The notes: a model not told the origin generated them from the sequence alone. Positions 1 to 12,369 are shown, counted from the first letter of the stretch. The stretch is DNA of 64,000 nucleotides from Aristolochia californica (GCA_029961685.1 JARWKL010000013.1:22317922-22381921), one strand, 5' to 3'. Translations and numbers: made by a program.

Positions 1-199
1 CATGTAATGCTGAAGAGAAATTTACATTTTCCACACTTCACGAAATTTACAAATGTCTCTAATTTCATCGTTGTAAGAATTACCCACAAGGTGTTTGATG
101 GAATGCCGAGAGATATCTCCTCTGGAAACTAGAAGGTATGAATGGAGCTCGTTATTTTAATGTTAAACTGTTCATCCCTTGCAGTCATTCGTGTCAGTT

Positions 200-1285
200 T
201 TACATGGGTAGAACTGAAACTGTTCCTCTTCCATGCCTGATAGTCGAAAACCTTCCACTTGAGGAACATTTTTTCATGGGGATAGGACTCATGACTGAAC
301 GCAACGCCCTGTTTTTGTAGTAACCTTTGCTGTCTTCTCCTACACTGCTCCTGGACGATCCTTCTACGTCAGAGAGCCTTTCGTCTTTCTCATGTATCTC
401 GTCTTCCATACTCATCTCCAACACATCGGCAATTGAGATATGGTCAGGGCGTGAATAATCCATTGAGAAGGACCGTCTGATGGGTTGAATTATTTCTTCC
501 CTGATCTCGGTGATACTGTCTCTTTCCTCCAAATTGCTTAGGGCTCTGACAGGTGTCTTTCGCTCTATCTCTACGCGACCCAACTCCAAGTCCTCACCGG
601 CGGTCACCATGTTTTCTTCTCGTTGGGTCTCGTTTGCAGGGGTGTGATCAGGGGTAGTCTCCGTCCTCGCTGGAGGTGGGAGCAGGAGTGCCAAAGGGCT
701 AGGAGAGACAATATTCGCACGACAGAGAGGGCAATTCGAGTGAGACTTCAACCATGTATCAATACAGGGAACGTGGAAGGCGTGGCAGCACTTGGGGAGT
801 AGCCGTAAGTTCTCGTCGTCTTGGAATTCGCTGAGACAAACAGAACAGTCCGTCCCTTCAACAAGTCCATCGCCCCTCTTGTACTTACAGACAGTAATGG
901 ACTTTATGAGGGCCTCATCCAAGCCAGTGGTGGTAGCCTGCCAGCCCTCTTGACCCGGCGGCGTGCGGGTCCCGTCGAATTCCTCATTGGAGTCGCCCTG
1001 CGATCTTCTTCTTAATGATTCAAAATTGCCGCAGTATTTGGAGACCACAGTGTAGTAGCTTACAAGAAGGAAAGCGCTCGCAAGAATGCCGATTATGGCT
1101 ATCACCAATGGGGAGAAATTTGCCTCTGATGAATCGTCAGATGGGTATCCAAAGGGAGGGGGAGGAGGGAAGACGATATAGCACCATTGTGGGCAATATA
1201 TGCTGCAAAACCCTCGGGAACAATCCCTATTGTTATCGTAAGGCGCCCAGGGTGCCCACGTTTGTGGAGGATCGACGGTGCCCAT
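200..1285 (-). CDS. ATL-family RING-H2 finger E3 ubiquitin ligase (ATL51/52/54-like)
   Basis: Single-exon reading frame of 361 codons from an ATG. Seen: a short Pro-rich N-terminus; one hydrophobic segment at residues ~59-81; a basic stretch after it; the GLD signature at 121-123; and a canonical RING-H2 at 147-188 with ligands C147, C150, C166, H168, H171, C174, C185, C188, and the ATL-type Trp four residues after the sixth ligand (W178). The acidic/Ser-rich C-terminal tail of ~170 residues is typical of longer ATLs. Known for the family: membrane-anchored E3 ligases that pass ubiquitin from E2 to substrates, often early-response genes in defence or growth, and usually intronless as here. 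Length, order and spacing are all normal, and there is no disruption. Substrate and exact orthologue cannot be told from sequence. It is the only clearly intact host gene in the window. Confidence 0.93.
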   Translation of the reverse strand: MGTVDPPQTWAPWAPYDNNRDCSRGFCSIYCPQWCYIVFPPPPPFGYPSDDSSEANFSPLVIAIIGILASAFLLVSYYTVVSKYCGNFESLRRRSQGDSNEEFDGTRTPPGQEGWQATTTGLDEALIKSITVCKYKRGDGLVEGTDCSVCLSEFQDDENLRLLPKCCHAFHVPCIDTWLKSHSNCPLCRANIVSPSPLALLLPPPARTETTPDHTPANETQREENMVTAGEDLELGRVEIERKTPVRALSNLEERDSITEIREEIIQPIRRSFSMDYSRPDHISIADVLEMSMEDEIHEKDERLSDVEGSSRSSVGEDSKGYYKNRALRSVMSPIPMKKCSSSGRFSTIRHGRGTVSVLPM

Positions 1286-2860
1286 GGATAATACTCAACA
1301 CGAGGATTAATTCTCCCTTCCCGGCTTTGGGTTTATCAGGTAACAATCAGAAAAATCGAAAACAAAATGACAGAAATCGGGTAGTTTACCTGTCATAGAT
1401 GAACGGAAGCCCAACATTAATCAATGATTCTGGAGAGAGCAGAAAAACACGAGCATTCTGAGCCAAAGCAGATGTACTCTGACTAATCAAGATTTTCTGA
1501 ACTAGTCAAATCCAAAACCAGTATTGGGATGTGGGTTGACATGAAATTTCGTATAGATTCCCAGTTGATTGATTACACAAATGGTGAGAGCGCATTTTCA
1601 TGGGGTTTTCGGAGAGTGTGAGAAGCAACGGAAGAGAAGAACCGGAGGCTCGAGATGCAGAGAGAGTGAGAGTCTCTGCTCCCTCCCTTTCAGATTAAGA
1701 GAGAATGGCAAGGTTAAAAAAGGAGAAAGATCCAAAGTGCTTCGAAGGAAAGCAAAACAAAGCAAAGAGAGAGAAGGCAGGTGTTTTTGGTGGTTCCTTT
1801 TACTTTGCTGCTCTTATTCTCCTCTCTCGGAAGAGGGTAGGAGATGATGATGTTCTTTTGACCAAGAAAGGGTAGACAATGTGCCTTCCCACTTAATGCA
1901 GCGTTATTGCTTCGGCTTCAGTGTGATCCTTCTTTTTCCTCACTTCGACCGAAAAAGTGGCAATTACTGGGAACAACAAAGTCGAGAAGAAAAAAAAAAA
2001 AAGCAAATATCACTGAAACGATTTGAGCATTCTGTAGTTCGCAAATTATCGCGCAATTTGTAAGATTCAATCACTTCACTTTGATGGGATCGTGTCTGTG
2101 ACATCTCAGTGAAAGGATCCACATTACAATGGTGGTCCACAAGATTTTGATTCATGTGGCATCTCCGATGACTCCACATTCTGGAACGTAGTAGGTGAAG
2201 ATAGAAGACTCGTTCTGGTAAAGATATTAACTTGGGGTTTGAAGAAACGGGAATACTTGTTTTGAAAGCGCTTTATTAAACGTCGAACGAGTAACATTCT
2301 TTGCTAATGGTTGTTTCAAAGGGGTTCGCTGTCACGAGCAGGCAACGACTTGTGGCCTTTACGTCTTTAAATATTTCAATTTAATTTCTTGAGCTTCAGC
2401 TTCCCTTTATGTTTTTTAAATTTTGCTTTGTTGTCATTGAAATCGTATCCTTTACTTTTACGTATCAGTTTAGATATCTACGAGTATTTGATTCAGTTGA
2501 TCTATCGATTCCTTCATTGAGGCATTTCTTCAAACACTTGTTTTCACTGTTATCTTTGCCGGTCACGCCACCGGCCACTCACCTCTGATCCAGAATCCGC
2601 CCAACCATTAAGTGGTGGCCACTCGTTCTTAAAAATTCGAGTGAAAGGGATGAAAGATGAAACATAAGTGATGAAATCTCGATATTTTTTAACGTATTTC
2701 TCTAAAAGCTCTCCAGGGGTTTTGCTCATCTTCGGTGAGTTGTTTAATGGATAAGGCCTGAGGGTGGTCTTGTAAATTTATGCAGAACTGGTATTGTGTT
2801 CCTTGTCTTTTGCATGTAGCTTTCTTCCTTGGAGAACAAAAATCTCAATTGCTAAAAGGT
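1286..2860. other. Upstream region of the ATL gene and intergenic DNA
   Basis: No supported gene. The first few hundred bases are where the 5' UTR and promoter of the minus-strand ATL gene should lie. The stretch ~1600-1860 is purine-rich on the plus strand (CT-rich in the gene's sense), common in plant 5' leaders. An A-run lies at ~1989-2002. Short reading frames here have no family features. Confidence 0.5.
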
Positions 2861-4200
2861 TGTAGAAATATAGGAATAAAAAATAATATTATCGTAATTA
2901 TTATTGATCAAGTGTATACCATTTATTATTTAATCACTACTTATTTTTATCTCTATCATTATTTTTATCTTTATCATTTTTTTTATCTGAAGCGTGTTCT
3001 TAGAAGTGGTTTGGAGATAACAGTGGCACTCGTAGCGGCTGAAAAGAGCAGCGACATTGGAGGCGGCTGGGGTAGATGGAATCACATCCCTGGAGGAAGA
3101 GCAACGGCACTGGAGGGAGTTGGGGTGTCCAATGGAAGAGTATTGGCTGGGGCGGATGGAATCACAATGTCCGAAGGAAGGGTAGCGGCTGTGGCAGATA
3201 GATTTGCATTGTTCGGTGGAAGAACAACGGCTGGGGCGGACGGAATTGCATCGTCCAAAGGAAGAGCAACAACGCTAGAGGCGACTTAACCGGACGGAAT
3301 CGCATCGTCCCTTGAAGAGATGAAGAAGAGCAGTGACACTAGTAGCGGCTGAAGTGGATGAAATTTCATAGTTCGGGGAAGAGATGTGGAAGAGAAGCAA
3401 CATAAGTAGCGATTGAAGCGGACGAAATCGCATCGTTCGGATAGGATAAAGAGGTTCTTCAGTGACTTTTTTCTTTTAATAAAAAAATTTCGCACGTGTG
3501 AAGCTGCTCAAACATGTGAGGGAATGATTTTCTGGACTTAGCTCTCTCGGCTCTGTCAAGACGAGCGGAGGGGTAGAGCACTGAGTGGCACGGGCTGGCT
3601 GGGGGCGATTGGTACTAGGGTCGTCGGGGCGAATGACGATGATGACAATTGCCAACAATGGAGGTGAAGATTTGGCGACAGGCGGTGGTAGTGGGACGAT
3701 GAATTGAGACCAACAGTGGTAGAGAATGCAATGCGAGGGGTTCTGTGCGACGCTGGCGAGGGTGTGAGGGTGGTTGTTGCTGGCGGCAGGGGCAGCGGTG
3801 GTGAAGGTGAGGGTGGTTGTCGATGACAGGTCGGGGAAGTTTGAAAACAGAGGGTGGTCGGCTGCAGGGTTTTTTTTTGTGAGAATATTGTCAGCGAGAT
3901 TGTAAGGTGATGGTGAAAAGCTATAATGAGAGACAGAAAAGGGGAAGATAATAGTACCAGATATGAGCAGCGGCAATGGATTGTAGCGAATGAGGTTGCT
4001 TTTGGTAAGAATTTTCAGAGACGACAGACCGGTTCTGATTAATTGATCGGTAACTCTGATACCATTTAGAAATATAGGAATGAAGAATAATATTGCATAA
4101 TTCTTATTGATCAGGTGTATACTATTTATATTACAACAGAGATAGTAGATGATTACATTCACTATTGTGTATGTTTTTCTTCTGGACCGAAGAAGACTTC
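2861..4200 (-). mobile_element. Possible TRIM-like non-autonomous LTR element
   Basis: Two similar AT-rich stretches of ~65-70 bp, beginning TGTAGAAATATAGG at 2861 and TTTAGAAATATAGG at 4065, lie in the same direction about 1.2 kb apart. Directly left of the right copy is CTCTGATACCA (4054-4064), the complement of an initiator-Met PBS, so the element would be transcribed on the minus strand. The interior has no gag or pol and carries a 42-bp tandem repeat. The outer edge of the right repeat and a target duplication were not found, so the end at ~4200 is approximate. Alternatively this is an old, rearranged LTR element. Confidence 0.4.
3095..3301 (+). repeat. Degenerate 42-bp tandem repeat
   Basis: Units starting with GGAAGA/GGAAGG at 3095, 3134, 3176, 3218 and 3260 have spacings 39, 42, 42 and 42. 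Each contains a 'GCGGMTGGAATYGCATCGTCC'-like core. Diverged traces continue to ~3440. In one frame the unit reads as 14 residues beginning G-R, but stops and irregular spacing argue against a protein repeat. It lies inside the TRIM-like element. Confidence 0.7.
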
Positions 4201-5814
4201 TTTGAGGATAAACCAGAAATCATGGTGTACGGTGCAGCGTCTTAGCTGGTTGTTTGCTCGGATAACGTCCAATTGAAGTTAAAGAGTGATGCAGTAACAA
4301 CGAGAAGCCATTCAACCGAGTTGGACACCAAGTCAACTCAGCAAGAGCAGAGCGATAGAGACCACAAGAAGAAAAGAGAAAAATTTCAGGTAATCGTGAT
4401 TAGGTGTAGAGATTACTTTGTGAGTTGGTGTGATGGGGCGACACTTCAACTTATCTGATCTTATCCTCCATTGACATGTAACAAGCGAACCAGAGCAGAC
4501 CAGACCGAAAGATTCCCGTAGAGAATAAAGAGACGAAAGGGACGGGACTAGGGAGAAGCAAAAAAGCAGGGAGAGCCTTCTGCTTTCATGATTCATCAAC
4601 TAGTGATAAAGAAGCCATTGCTGTGTGCTATCCGCTCCTGGTTTGATCGTTACCTGTGACCACTGCACAAGCTTCGGCTAACAAACATGAAAGAAAACAA
4701 AACCGATGGAAATCTAGTCTAGCCATCGGCCGCCGGGTATCTGGATATGTCATCGACAGAGATATCTACCCAATTTTAGAGTAATTGCCATAAAATTTCC
4801 GAGGATCATCATCGGTAGCGCAGCCTGATTCAGCCAGCAACTCTCACCAGACTTTTTTCTTTTTCCAACATAGTCGAGAATCACCTTTTTTCAGTAGAAA
4901 TGGTATTCCATTGCAAAATGAAAATACATTTATTGGTGGAAGTCATTATCGCTGAGAAAAGAAAAAAGTATTTTCAGGGGAACTTCAATTCCACTTAAAA
5001 TTGCTTTCCCGTCTTCTCTTTTTTTCTTTTCCACTAGTATTTCTTTTCCCTCCATCACCTGGGAACACAATTATTGGTGGAATTTGAATTTTATTGATAT
5101 TTTTTATTACAAAATAAATATGTTATTGATTTTTTTAAACTTTTTTAACAACACAAATTTTGTTGATCAAACTGATTACTTATATTGAAAATATTTTGTT
5201 CTTTTCTCTTAAATATTCTTAAATTTTAAAATTATATATTTTTATTTATGCACAATAATATTTTTAAAATTTATAACATTATAAAATTAAATATGTAATT
5301 ATTTAACCTAACTTAAAAGTGCTAGACACCTTGTTGACATTTAACATTTTATATAAAATAAAGTTATTTAAATAAATAAAATAAATATAAGTATATATAA
5401 TTTGAGAGAATTATGGGTATTTTATATACGTATAATTAACTTATATTAATATTATTAAATTTTCATTAATTTTAAAATTAATTAAAATTATCAATAATAT
5501 GGATAATATAATCTTAAAAATAAATATTAAATATTATAATTAATAAATAGCAGAAAAATTAAAGATGAAAAGCTTTACTGTACTAAATTCATATTATAAT
5601 AATATAAATAAGTAACTTAAAAAATTAATTAAATTTATTCAAATATTGAAATATTAAAAGTTAAGTAACTCAAAAAAATATTATGTTACTTAATAATTGT
5701 GTTACTTAAATTATTAAATAAATAAACTAAAACTTTTTTTTCTAAATTTTTCCTAACTATTGTGACTACCTTCCTCATCCGTGCAAGCTCGTTATTCATC
5801 TTCTCTAAGTCAAT
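4201..5814. other. Intergenic DNA, strongly AT-rich from ~5090
   Basis: No supported gene or RNA. The stretch ~5090-5760 is almost entirely A/T with short homopolymers. The preceding ~900 bases are of ordinary composition, and their short reading frames show no recognisable motif. Confidence 0.5.
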
Positions 5815-5819
5815 TACCC

Positions 5820-6196
5820 TGTTAGGTTCTCTGGCCACGGATTGTGTCACCCGACGATCTCCTCTGGCTACCAGATTGAATGACGAGGGAGGGAAGGATT
5901 TTGGATGCTTGGAACGACCTATGCTTGAGGAACGTGAGCTTTTGAAGGAGCTCCACCCTTAGGCTTCGTGAGCGAGCGTACCTGATCTCGTTTAGACTAA
6001 ATTGGAGTAATGCTTACTCTTTTCATTAATCTCATGTCCCTATATAGGGAATTAGGGAAAGACGCACATGGGCCTAAGCAAGGGCCATAAAGTTCAACCA
6101 AATTACAAGAAAACCCACTAATGAATTAAAAGTGCAAATTACACAATATATCCTCTTCGTCGACTTGCCACTCTAGATGCTATGGAGTCCATAACA
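5820..6196 (-). repeat. 3' LTR of the gypsy element
   Basis: Starts TGTTAGGTTC and ends CCATAACA, matching 10555-10931 along its whole length. The adjoining internal sequence, read on the minus strand, is a purine tract (AGGAGGGGGTGA), the polypurine tract priming plus-strand synthesis. Confidence 0.95.
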
Positions 6197-7646
6197 TCAC
6201 CCCCTCCTGAAGAAAGAGTTTGTCCTCAAACTCAAAAGTGGGATAGAGGGCCTGGAAGGACTCAAGGGGCTCCCAAGAGGCTTCAACTAGGTCTTCATTA
6301 GTCCACTGAACTAGCACCTCCCATGAGTCTTGAGCACACCGGCCTTGAAGGACCTGTGCTGGAGTAGGAATAGAGCGGCCATCTTGGATAAGTGGCAATG
6401 GTGTATGCAACATTGGAGAGTCGCCCTTGAATGGCTTGAGGAGGAAGACATGGAACATGTCATGGAGCTTGGCATCCGGTGGGAGCTGCAAGCGATAAGC
6501 TACATTGCCGATACAGTGTAGCACCTGGAAGGGACCATAAAATTTGGGAGAAAGCTTATGGCGTTTGGTGGCTGCAAGTGAAAGTTGTCGGTATGGTTGG
6601 AGTTTCAGCCGGACATAATCTCCCGGAGCAAAGGAAAGGGGATGATGGCCCTTGTCATATGTGTGCTTCATAGTAGCTTGGGACTGCTGCAAATGAGTTC
6701 TGACCTCGACAAGCATTTTATCCCTTTCCTCTAAGGCCTGGTCCAGTGTTGTGGCCCGAGACGACCCAGGTTTATAGGATAATAGACGCGGGGGGTCTCT
6801 ACCATAGACTACCCAGAAGGGAGTAGTACCCAGTGCGGTGTGGTACAATGTGTTATAGCAATACTCGGCCCAAGCCAACCATCTGACCCAATGCCGGGGA
6901 GAGTCATCAATGAAGCATCTCAAATACTTTTCCAGAGTACGATTGACCACCTCGGTTTGCCCATCAGTCTGAGGGTGGTAGGCGGAAGAGAAGGCTAACT
7001 TCATGCCATTTAACTTTAAGAGTTCCCTCCAGAATTTACTTGTGAAGACGGCATCGCAGTAGCTGGTGATGGACTCTGGAAGGCCGTGAAGGCAGATGAT
7101 GTGATCCATGAAAAGCTGATCAACTTGGGTCGCTGTATATGGATGGGCGAGACCCATAAAGTGCGCATATTTTGAGAACCGATCCACCACTACGAGAATA
7201 ATAGATTTGCCCGAAGAAGGGGGAAGCCCATCGATAAAATCCATGGAGAGATCAGCCCATACTTGTGAGGGAAGCTGAAGTGGTTGGAGCAGGCGGGCGG
7301 GCTATAATGATTCTGCTTTGTTCCGTTGACAAAATTGGCAAGCGGCGACATACTCAGCTATCATCCATTTCATACCTCTCCAATAAAAATCACGACTAAG
7401 ATGGAAGTACGTTTTCTGCTAGCCCTCCTGTGTACTGTCGTGAAATGATGAAATAATGAAATAATGTTGGGAATGAGTGCAGAGGTCGGATGAAGATAGA
7501 TGCGATTCTTATAGAGGACGAGGCGATCCTGAATTGCCCAGTGGCTGTCCATGGTATGGTGTTCAATTTTATCATATAACTCAAGTAGCATTGGGTGGTG
7601 CTGAATATCCTGGCGGATGGGGTCGAGCAAAAGGGACCGTGGTTGG
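6180..7646 (-). pseudogene. Gypsy integrase with chromodomain-like C-terminus
   Basis: The frame 7244-6180 encodes the integrase core. The first catalytic Asp is in a DRFSKYAHF context, and the Glu is in HPQTDGQTEVVNR. The second Asp position reads SYCDAVF rather than the usual SDRD-type context, so the motif is altered nearby though an Asp is retained. A zinc-binding H2C2 region lies upstream at ~7300-7450, in pieces. The last ~45 residues (about 6335-6205) contain a chromo-like block with WEVLVQW and ASWEP. The N-terminal part is frameshifted relative to the core. The known role of such a domain is targeting integration to marked chromatin. Confidence 0.88.
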
Positions 7647-9391
7647 CTAATTGTGTGCAGGTGTGAGTCCCCCACTTCCTGGCAGGATAATGCATCCTAC
7701 CCCCCTATTGAGTTGGCCGGGTTTGTACTCCACTTTAAAATAAAATCCCATTAACTTGCTTAACCAATGTTGCTGCGACGACGTAATGAGGCGTTGTTCC
7801 AATAAGTATTTTAAACGGCAGCGGTCTGTCCGGATCACAAATGGCCTACCCCATAGATAAGGCCTCCAATGCTGAATAGCTTTGGCTAAGCCAATGAGTT
7901 CCTGTTCATATGTGGCAAACTTGTGGTGGTGTGGAGCAAGATGGCGGCTGAAATAAGCGATGGGGTGTCCTTGTTGTTGTAAGACGGCGCCAATGCCTCC
8001 CTCTGAATCATCGCATTCAATAACAAAAGCCTCAGAAAAGTTGGGTAGTTGTAGAACTGGAGCTAAAGCTAAAGCCTCTTTCAACTGTTGGAAGGAGGAC
8101 TCGGCAAGAGCAGACCACTGGAAGGCATTACGCTTGAGTAAGTCGTTCAGCAGAGCTGCAATTTGACCATACTCGCGAATAAATTTCCGGTAATATCCCA
8201 AGGCCTAAAAATTCCTTTAAGGCCGTAACTAATTGTGGAGTGGGCCAGTCAATAATTGCATGTATCTTGCTGAAGTCAGGCTTGACACCGGAGGCGGAGA
8301 TACCATGTCCCAAATAAGCAACTTCTGAAGCACAAAGGTCACATTTCGACCAATTGAGAAATAGGTGGTGGGCACGGAGGAGTGTGAATACCTGTCTCAA
8401 TTGCTGCAGGTGGTCTTCCCATGTCTTGTTATAAACCAAGATATCATCAAAGAAGACGAGTACATATTTACGTAAGAAGGGGTGAAATACCTCATTCATG
8501 AGTGCTTGAAATGTGGAAGGGGCATTGGCATCACCAAGAACTCGAAGTGACCGTAATGTGTTCGGAATGTTGTTTTCTCCACGTCATCAGAATGGACCTG
8601 AATCTGATGGTACCTTGATTTCAGGTCGAGCTTGGTAAATAGTTGTGCCCATGTAACTCATCCAATAATTCATCCACCACTGGAATAGGGAATTTATTCT
8701 TGACTGTGTGAGCGTTGAGCTCGCGGTAATCCACACACAAGCGCCAAGAATGATCATGTTTCTTCACCAACAAAACCGGGGAAGAAAAGGGTGAATTGCT
8801 GGGCTGAATAATACCATGAGCTAACATTTGTTGACATTGCCATTCCATCTCATCTTTCTGCACATGTGGATAACGATAGGGGTGCACGACCACTAGCTCG
8901 GTGCCCATCTTCAATCGAATACGATAATCACAAACACGTATGGGTGGAAGAGCAGTTGGGTCCTTAAATAAGTCTGCGAATTGGGCCAATAGTGAGGTCA
9001 AATCTCGATCTGACTCACCAGCGGAGAGAGTCTGGATAGTGCATGGTAGCTGAGTGTGGGTGCCATGGAGTGTGAGCGGTTGATTGGCCTGTGTGAAACT
9101 CATGGTAAGGGACTGGAAATCCCATTAAATCGGACCCAACCGCTGCAACCATTTAATTCCCAAGACTAGATCAAAGCCAGTAAGTGGTATGACCAAGAAA
9201 TCCGCCACAAAGGTGTGCCCCTCGATTAAAAATGAAATTGCTGAATAGAACCCCACACTGGTAACCTTGTCCTCGTTAACCACAGAGACTGAAATGTCCG
9301 AATTATGCTGAAGTGGTAAGCCCAACTGTTGTGCTACTGGTTGGTTGAGGAAATTATGGGTGCTGCCCGAGTCAACCAGTGCCAATAACAT
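7647..9391 (-). pseudogene. Gypsy protease, reverse transcriptase and RNase H
   Basis: Protease: frame 9391-9125 with active-site LVDSGSTHNF near its start. RT: frame 9103-8621 holds the N-terminal fingers (SPVLLVKKHD, WRLCVDYRELN), then a frameshift near 8640. Frame 8499-8128 holds the catalytic FFDDILVY at ~8454-8430. RNase H: frame 8201-7647 with FVIECDDSEGGIGAVL and YFSRHLAPH. At least three frame breaks separate the pieces, so no functional polyprotein can be made. The order PR-RT-RH before IN confirms Ty3/gypsy. Confidence 0.92.
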
Positions 9392-9478
9392 AAGATGCTT
9401 GATGGTGTTGTGGACCTACATGGTGTTTGTGATGTGCAACCCACTCATGGCGTGGAGGGAAATGGCTGGTTCCTCCAC

Positions 9479-10546
9479 TTAAGTTTCGTCGTGCTCCTCC
9501 TGTAAGACACCCTCTTTCACTTCTAACCAAAAGAGTCCTTTGCACAGATGGCCAGCCGTATATTTCTCATCACAATTGAAACACAACCCTTGAGCTTGTC
9601 TTTGGCCCATTTTAACTTTAGTAAGACGTTTGATAAATTGTTGTGGGGGAATGGGTGGGGAAGGCTGTGAGGGCATAGATGGAGTGGTGGGCTGGCGATG
9701 GGGAGTGGAGAATTGAGATGGAACACCAGTGGGTGCTCGGCCTGGCCATGGGGGTCTCCTGCCTAGGGAGTCTTTGAAGATACACTGCTTGGTATCCAGT
9801 GTGCGTGTCAAGTTCATGACGTGGGCTAAAGAGGGGGATCCTACAATTCCACCTCGAGGCGGAGTGCCTCAACGAGTCCAACAGTAAACAAGTGGACATA
9901 CTGATATGGGCCCACCAAATGACTGGCGCGAGCAAGCATTTCTTGGAACGATTTCTGGTACTGCGCTATAGTCCCGCTTTGTTTGAGATTGACCAAATAT
10001 CCTAGGGGGTTGCTGCGTGCGGGAGGACCAAACCGTAGCATGCAAGAATCTTTGAAAGATTCCCAATCATACACATGGTTCTCATATTTAAACTGATGGT
10101 ACCACAGACGCTTCATCGAGCATGTGGAAGGCAGCTAATTGAACCCTGTCTTTGGGCTGGGTTCTTTAGTTGGAAAAGAAATGGTCACACCTGTGTAACC
10201 AAATAAAAGTATCTAAAGACCCATCATAAGTTGGGAAGTCGAGCTTAGTGTACCTGGGTACCGTCGGGTGTGCTGGGCCTTGGGTGCCCCTGTAGGGAGG
10301 AGGTGTGTAGCGCAAATGAGGAGGTGGTGGAGGATTGTTGGCCGGCTGGGAGGTAGAACCCAGCTGCACTGTGATCCTGGCAAACGCATCCTCCATACGA
10401 GCCATCATGTGTTGGAAATTTCCCTTGAGACCGAAAATCTCCTGGTTCATGGTGTCAATCTGAGATTGCATTTTAGCATGATTTTCTTCCACATAATTTT
10501 GAATATCAACACGGGAAGAGGAATCGCCTATTGTGGTCCTGTCTGA
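9479..10546 (-). pseudogene. Gypsy gag, fragmented
   Basis: Frame 10546-10166 is the N-terminal capsid region (coiled Q/M-rich segment, Pro-rich linker, then a typical capsid start with KLDFPTYDG). Frame 10116-9841 continues the capsid, with SFQEMLARASHLVGPYQ. Frame 9817-9479 holds the zinc knuckle CFNCDEKYTAGHLC at ~9582-9541. Frameshifts separate the three. No convincing ATG precedes the first block; it runs open to the PBS from a GTG. The packaging protein is therefore non-functional. Confidence 0.82.
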
Positions 10547-10552
10547 TACCAC
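10542..10552 (-). other. Primer binding site of the gypsy element
   Basis: The minus strand reads TGGTATCAGAC two bases inside the 5' LTR edge. It matches the 3' end of plant initiator tRNA-Met except at the last positions shown. Confidence 0.8.
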
Positions 10553-10554
10553 GA

Positions 10555-10931
10555 TGTTAGGTTCTCAGGCCATGGATCGTGTCACCCGACGATCTCCTCT
10601 GGCTTCTAGATTGGATGATGAGGGAGGAAAGGATTTCGGATGCTTGGAACGACCTATGCTTGAGGAGCGTGAGCTTTTGAAGGATCTCCACCCTTAGGCC
10701 TCGTGAGAGAGAGTACCTGATCTCGTTTAGACTAAATTGGAGTAATGCTTACTATTTTCATTAATCTCACGTCCCTATATAGGGAATTAGGGAAAGACGC
10801 ACATGGGCGTAAGCAAGGGCCATAAAGTTCAACCAAATTACAAGAAAACCCACTAATGAATTAAAAGTGCAAATTACACAATCTATCCTCTTCGTCGACT
10901 TGCCACTCTAGATGTTATGGAGTCCATAACA
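10555..10931 (-). repeat. 5' LTR of the gypsy element
   Basis: 377 bp, TG...CA, adjacent to the PBS on its inner side and to TACCC on its outer side. On the minus strand it contains a CTATATAG TATA-like stretch (plus strand ~10776-10783) that would drive the genomic transcript. Confidence 0.95.
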
Positions 10932-10936
10932 TACCC

Positions 10937-12369
10937 AGGCTACCTTAGTGATGCCTAAACTCCTAGTTGTAGGAAAGTGAGTGCATCATGACGTATCCAT
11001 TTCTGCATCTCGTTATCATATATGGCATTATATGCAACTAAGGCCTCCGGGAAAAAAAATGAAACACTAACATTGGACAACTCCATTCTCCTTAGTATCC
11101 TTTGGCCTATCTAGAGTGGGTATTCTTAAAGAAATTGTCTTTGTAGACCTTGCTCTACAAATGTCAATAACATTATACATACTATCTCATGGTGTGCCTG
11201 GATGAATGACTTTGAACAACGTATTTCGATTTTTTGTTTTCAAAGTTTGATGCCCTCATTCATGATTCTAGTATGCAAGACAAATTGTGTTCCTACAACT
11301 TGGCCCCATGACTTGATTCCCTAAATACCATTTATTCTACATGCAACATCCATCTAGTGTAACTTGGTCCAATCCCGTGTTGGTATAGGTCGTTCTTTAC
11401 TTCTTCTATGGATTGATAATACCTATTACCACATTTATTTATTTGCCCATTTTCAAAAATCAGACTATTGATTGATAAACACTTTTAAGTTTTTAAGAGC
11501 CTAATCGATCAATGGATCATAACAACTACTTTTCTATCAGATAATGACTTATTGATTTGATAGACTGATTAATCAACATGTTACCATTGATCTAGAAAAG
11601 TTAAGTTGATTGATCATTGCCATTGGGGTATCAATTAATCGAGATTCCCTCTAGTTGTGCTTTACAAATATGATTGATCACTGCATTTTCATTTGACCGA
11701 TCATGGTTGAAGTCCCTTACTAGTAAGGTTTTGACCGATCGATCAATATGGAGGAATGATCAACCATTCCATGTAAATTCTATTTGTCTGGACAACTATG
11801 ATCTATCAACTGATGAGGGATGATCAAATATGTGTTATAGCATGAAATGGCCATGTCTTGGATGATCGATCAATCGACTATGGTTGATTGATCATGCTTT
11901 ATATTTCTAGCCTTCACAGTTCTGGACGATCGATCACAGTTAGTGACTAATCATCATTCCAATGGTAGACTAAAAATGTCTATTTTATAAAGCATGAGAA
12001 TTTCTCTTTAAGTGATTTAACATGTTTCTAAGTGATGTGTATGATGATTTTAAACATGTCTATATGTAATTTAAATCCCAAAACTTCAATCTCACAAATA
12101 CTTAAGGAACAAGAGTTAAGAATGTTCTCTTACAAAAATGGACTGATTTTAAATGTATGTCCTTGATTCTTGAACTCGAGTCTACTTATTGTCTTCCTCC
12201 TTATGGGTGTTTCTTCAAGAGATGTTCTACAATTGTGTTTGAGGTCTTCAATTTGACTTTGATGCTTCATACCTTGAGATTCTATTGAAGGTGGAGTATT
12301 TGAAATACTTTAGATTTGCAAGTTATTAGCTCAATTAAGTTTTGTTATCATTAAAAGTAATATGGGAGT
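10937..12369. other. Intergenic or old repeat DNA with clustered GATCGATCA-like motifs
   Basis: No gene supported. Between ~11460 and ~11960 there are more than ten variants of a short near-palindrome (GATTGATCA, GATCGATCA, GACCGATC and similar) at irregular spacing. Just before the next element, ~12343-12357, is TTTTGTTATCATTAAAAG, which resembles sequence near the 3' ends of some plant copia elements. The block may be a degraded LTR or 3' region. Confidence 0.4.

Larger units (their letters stand above)
5820..10931 (-). mobile_element. Ty3/gypsy chromovirus, near full length, decayed
   Basis: Complete LTR element of 5,112 bp flanked by a perfect 5-bp duplication TACCC (5815-5819 and 10932-10936). 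Both LTRs are 377 bp and differ at about 19 sites (~5%, counted by eye), so the insertion is moderately old. Order on the minus strand is 5' LTR, PBS, gag, zinc knuckle, protease, reverse transcriptase, RNase H, integrase, chromodomain-like tail, PPT, 3' LTR. That order (integrase after RNase H) is Ty3/gypsy, and the C-terminal chromo-like segment places it among chromoviruses. The compact size would fit the Reina type, but I cannot assign a clade firmly. Several frameshifts split the polyprotein. Confidence 0.93.

Noticed and set aside
1015..1398. 127-codon plus-strand frame
   Set aside because: Antisense to the N-terminal part of the ATL gene.
3476..4162. 228-codon open frame on the minus strand
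   Set aside because: It runs through the right terminal repeat of the TRIM-like element and low-complexity sequence, with no domain or coding pattern.
10268..10546. 92-codon plus-strand frame
   Set aside because: Antisense shadow of the gypsy gag region.
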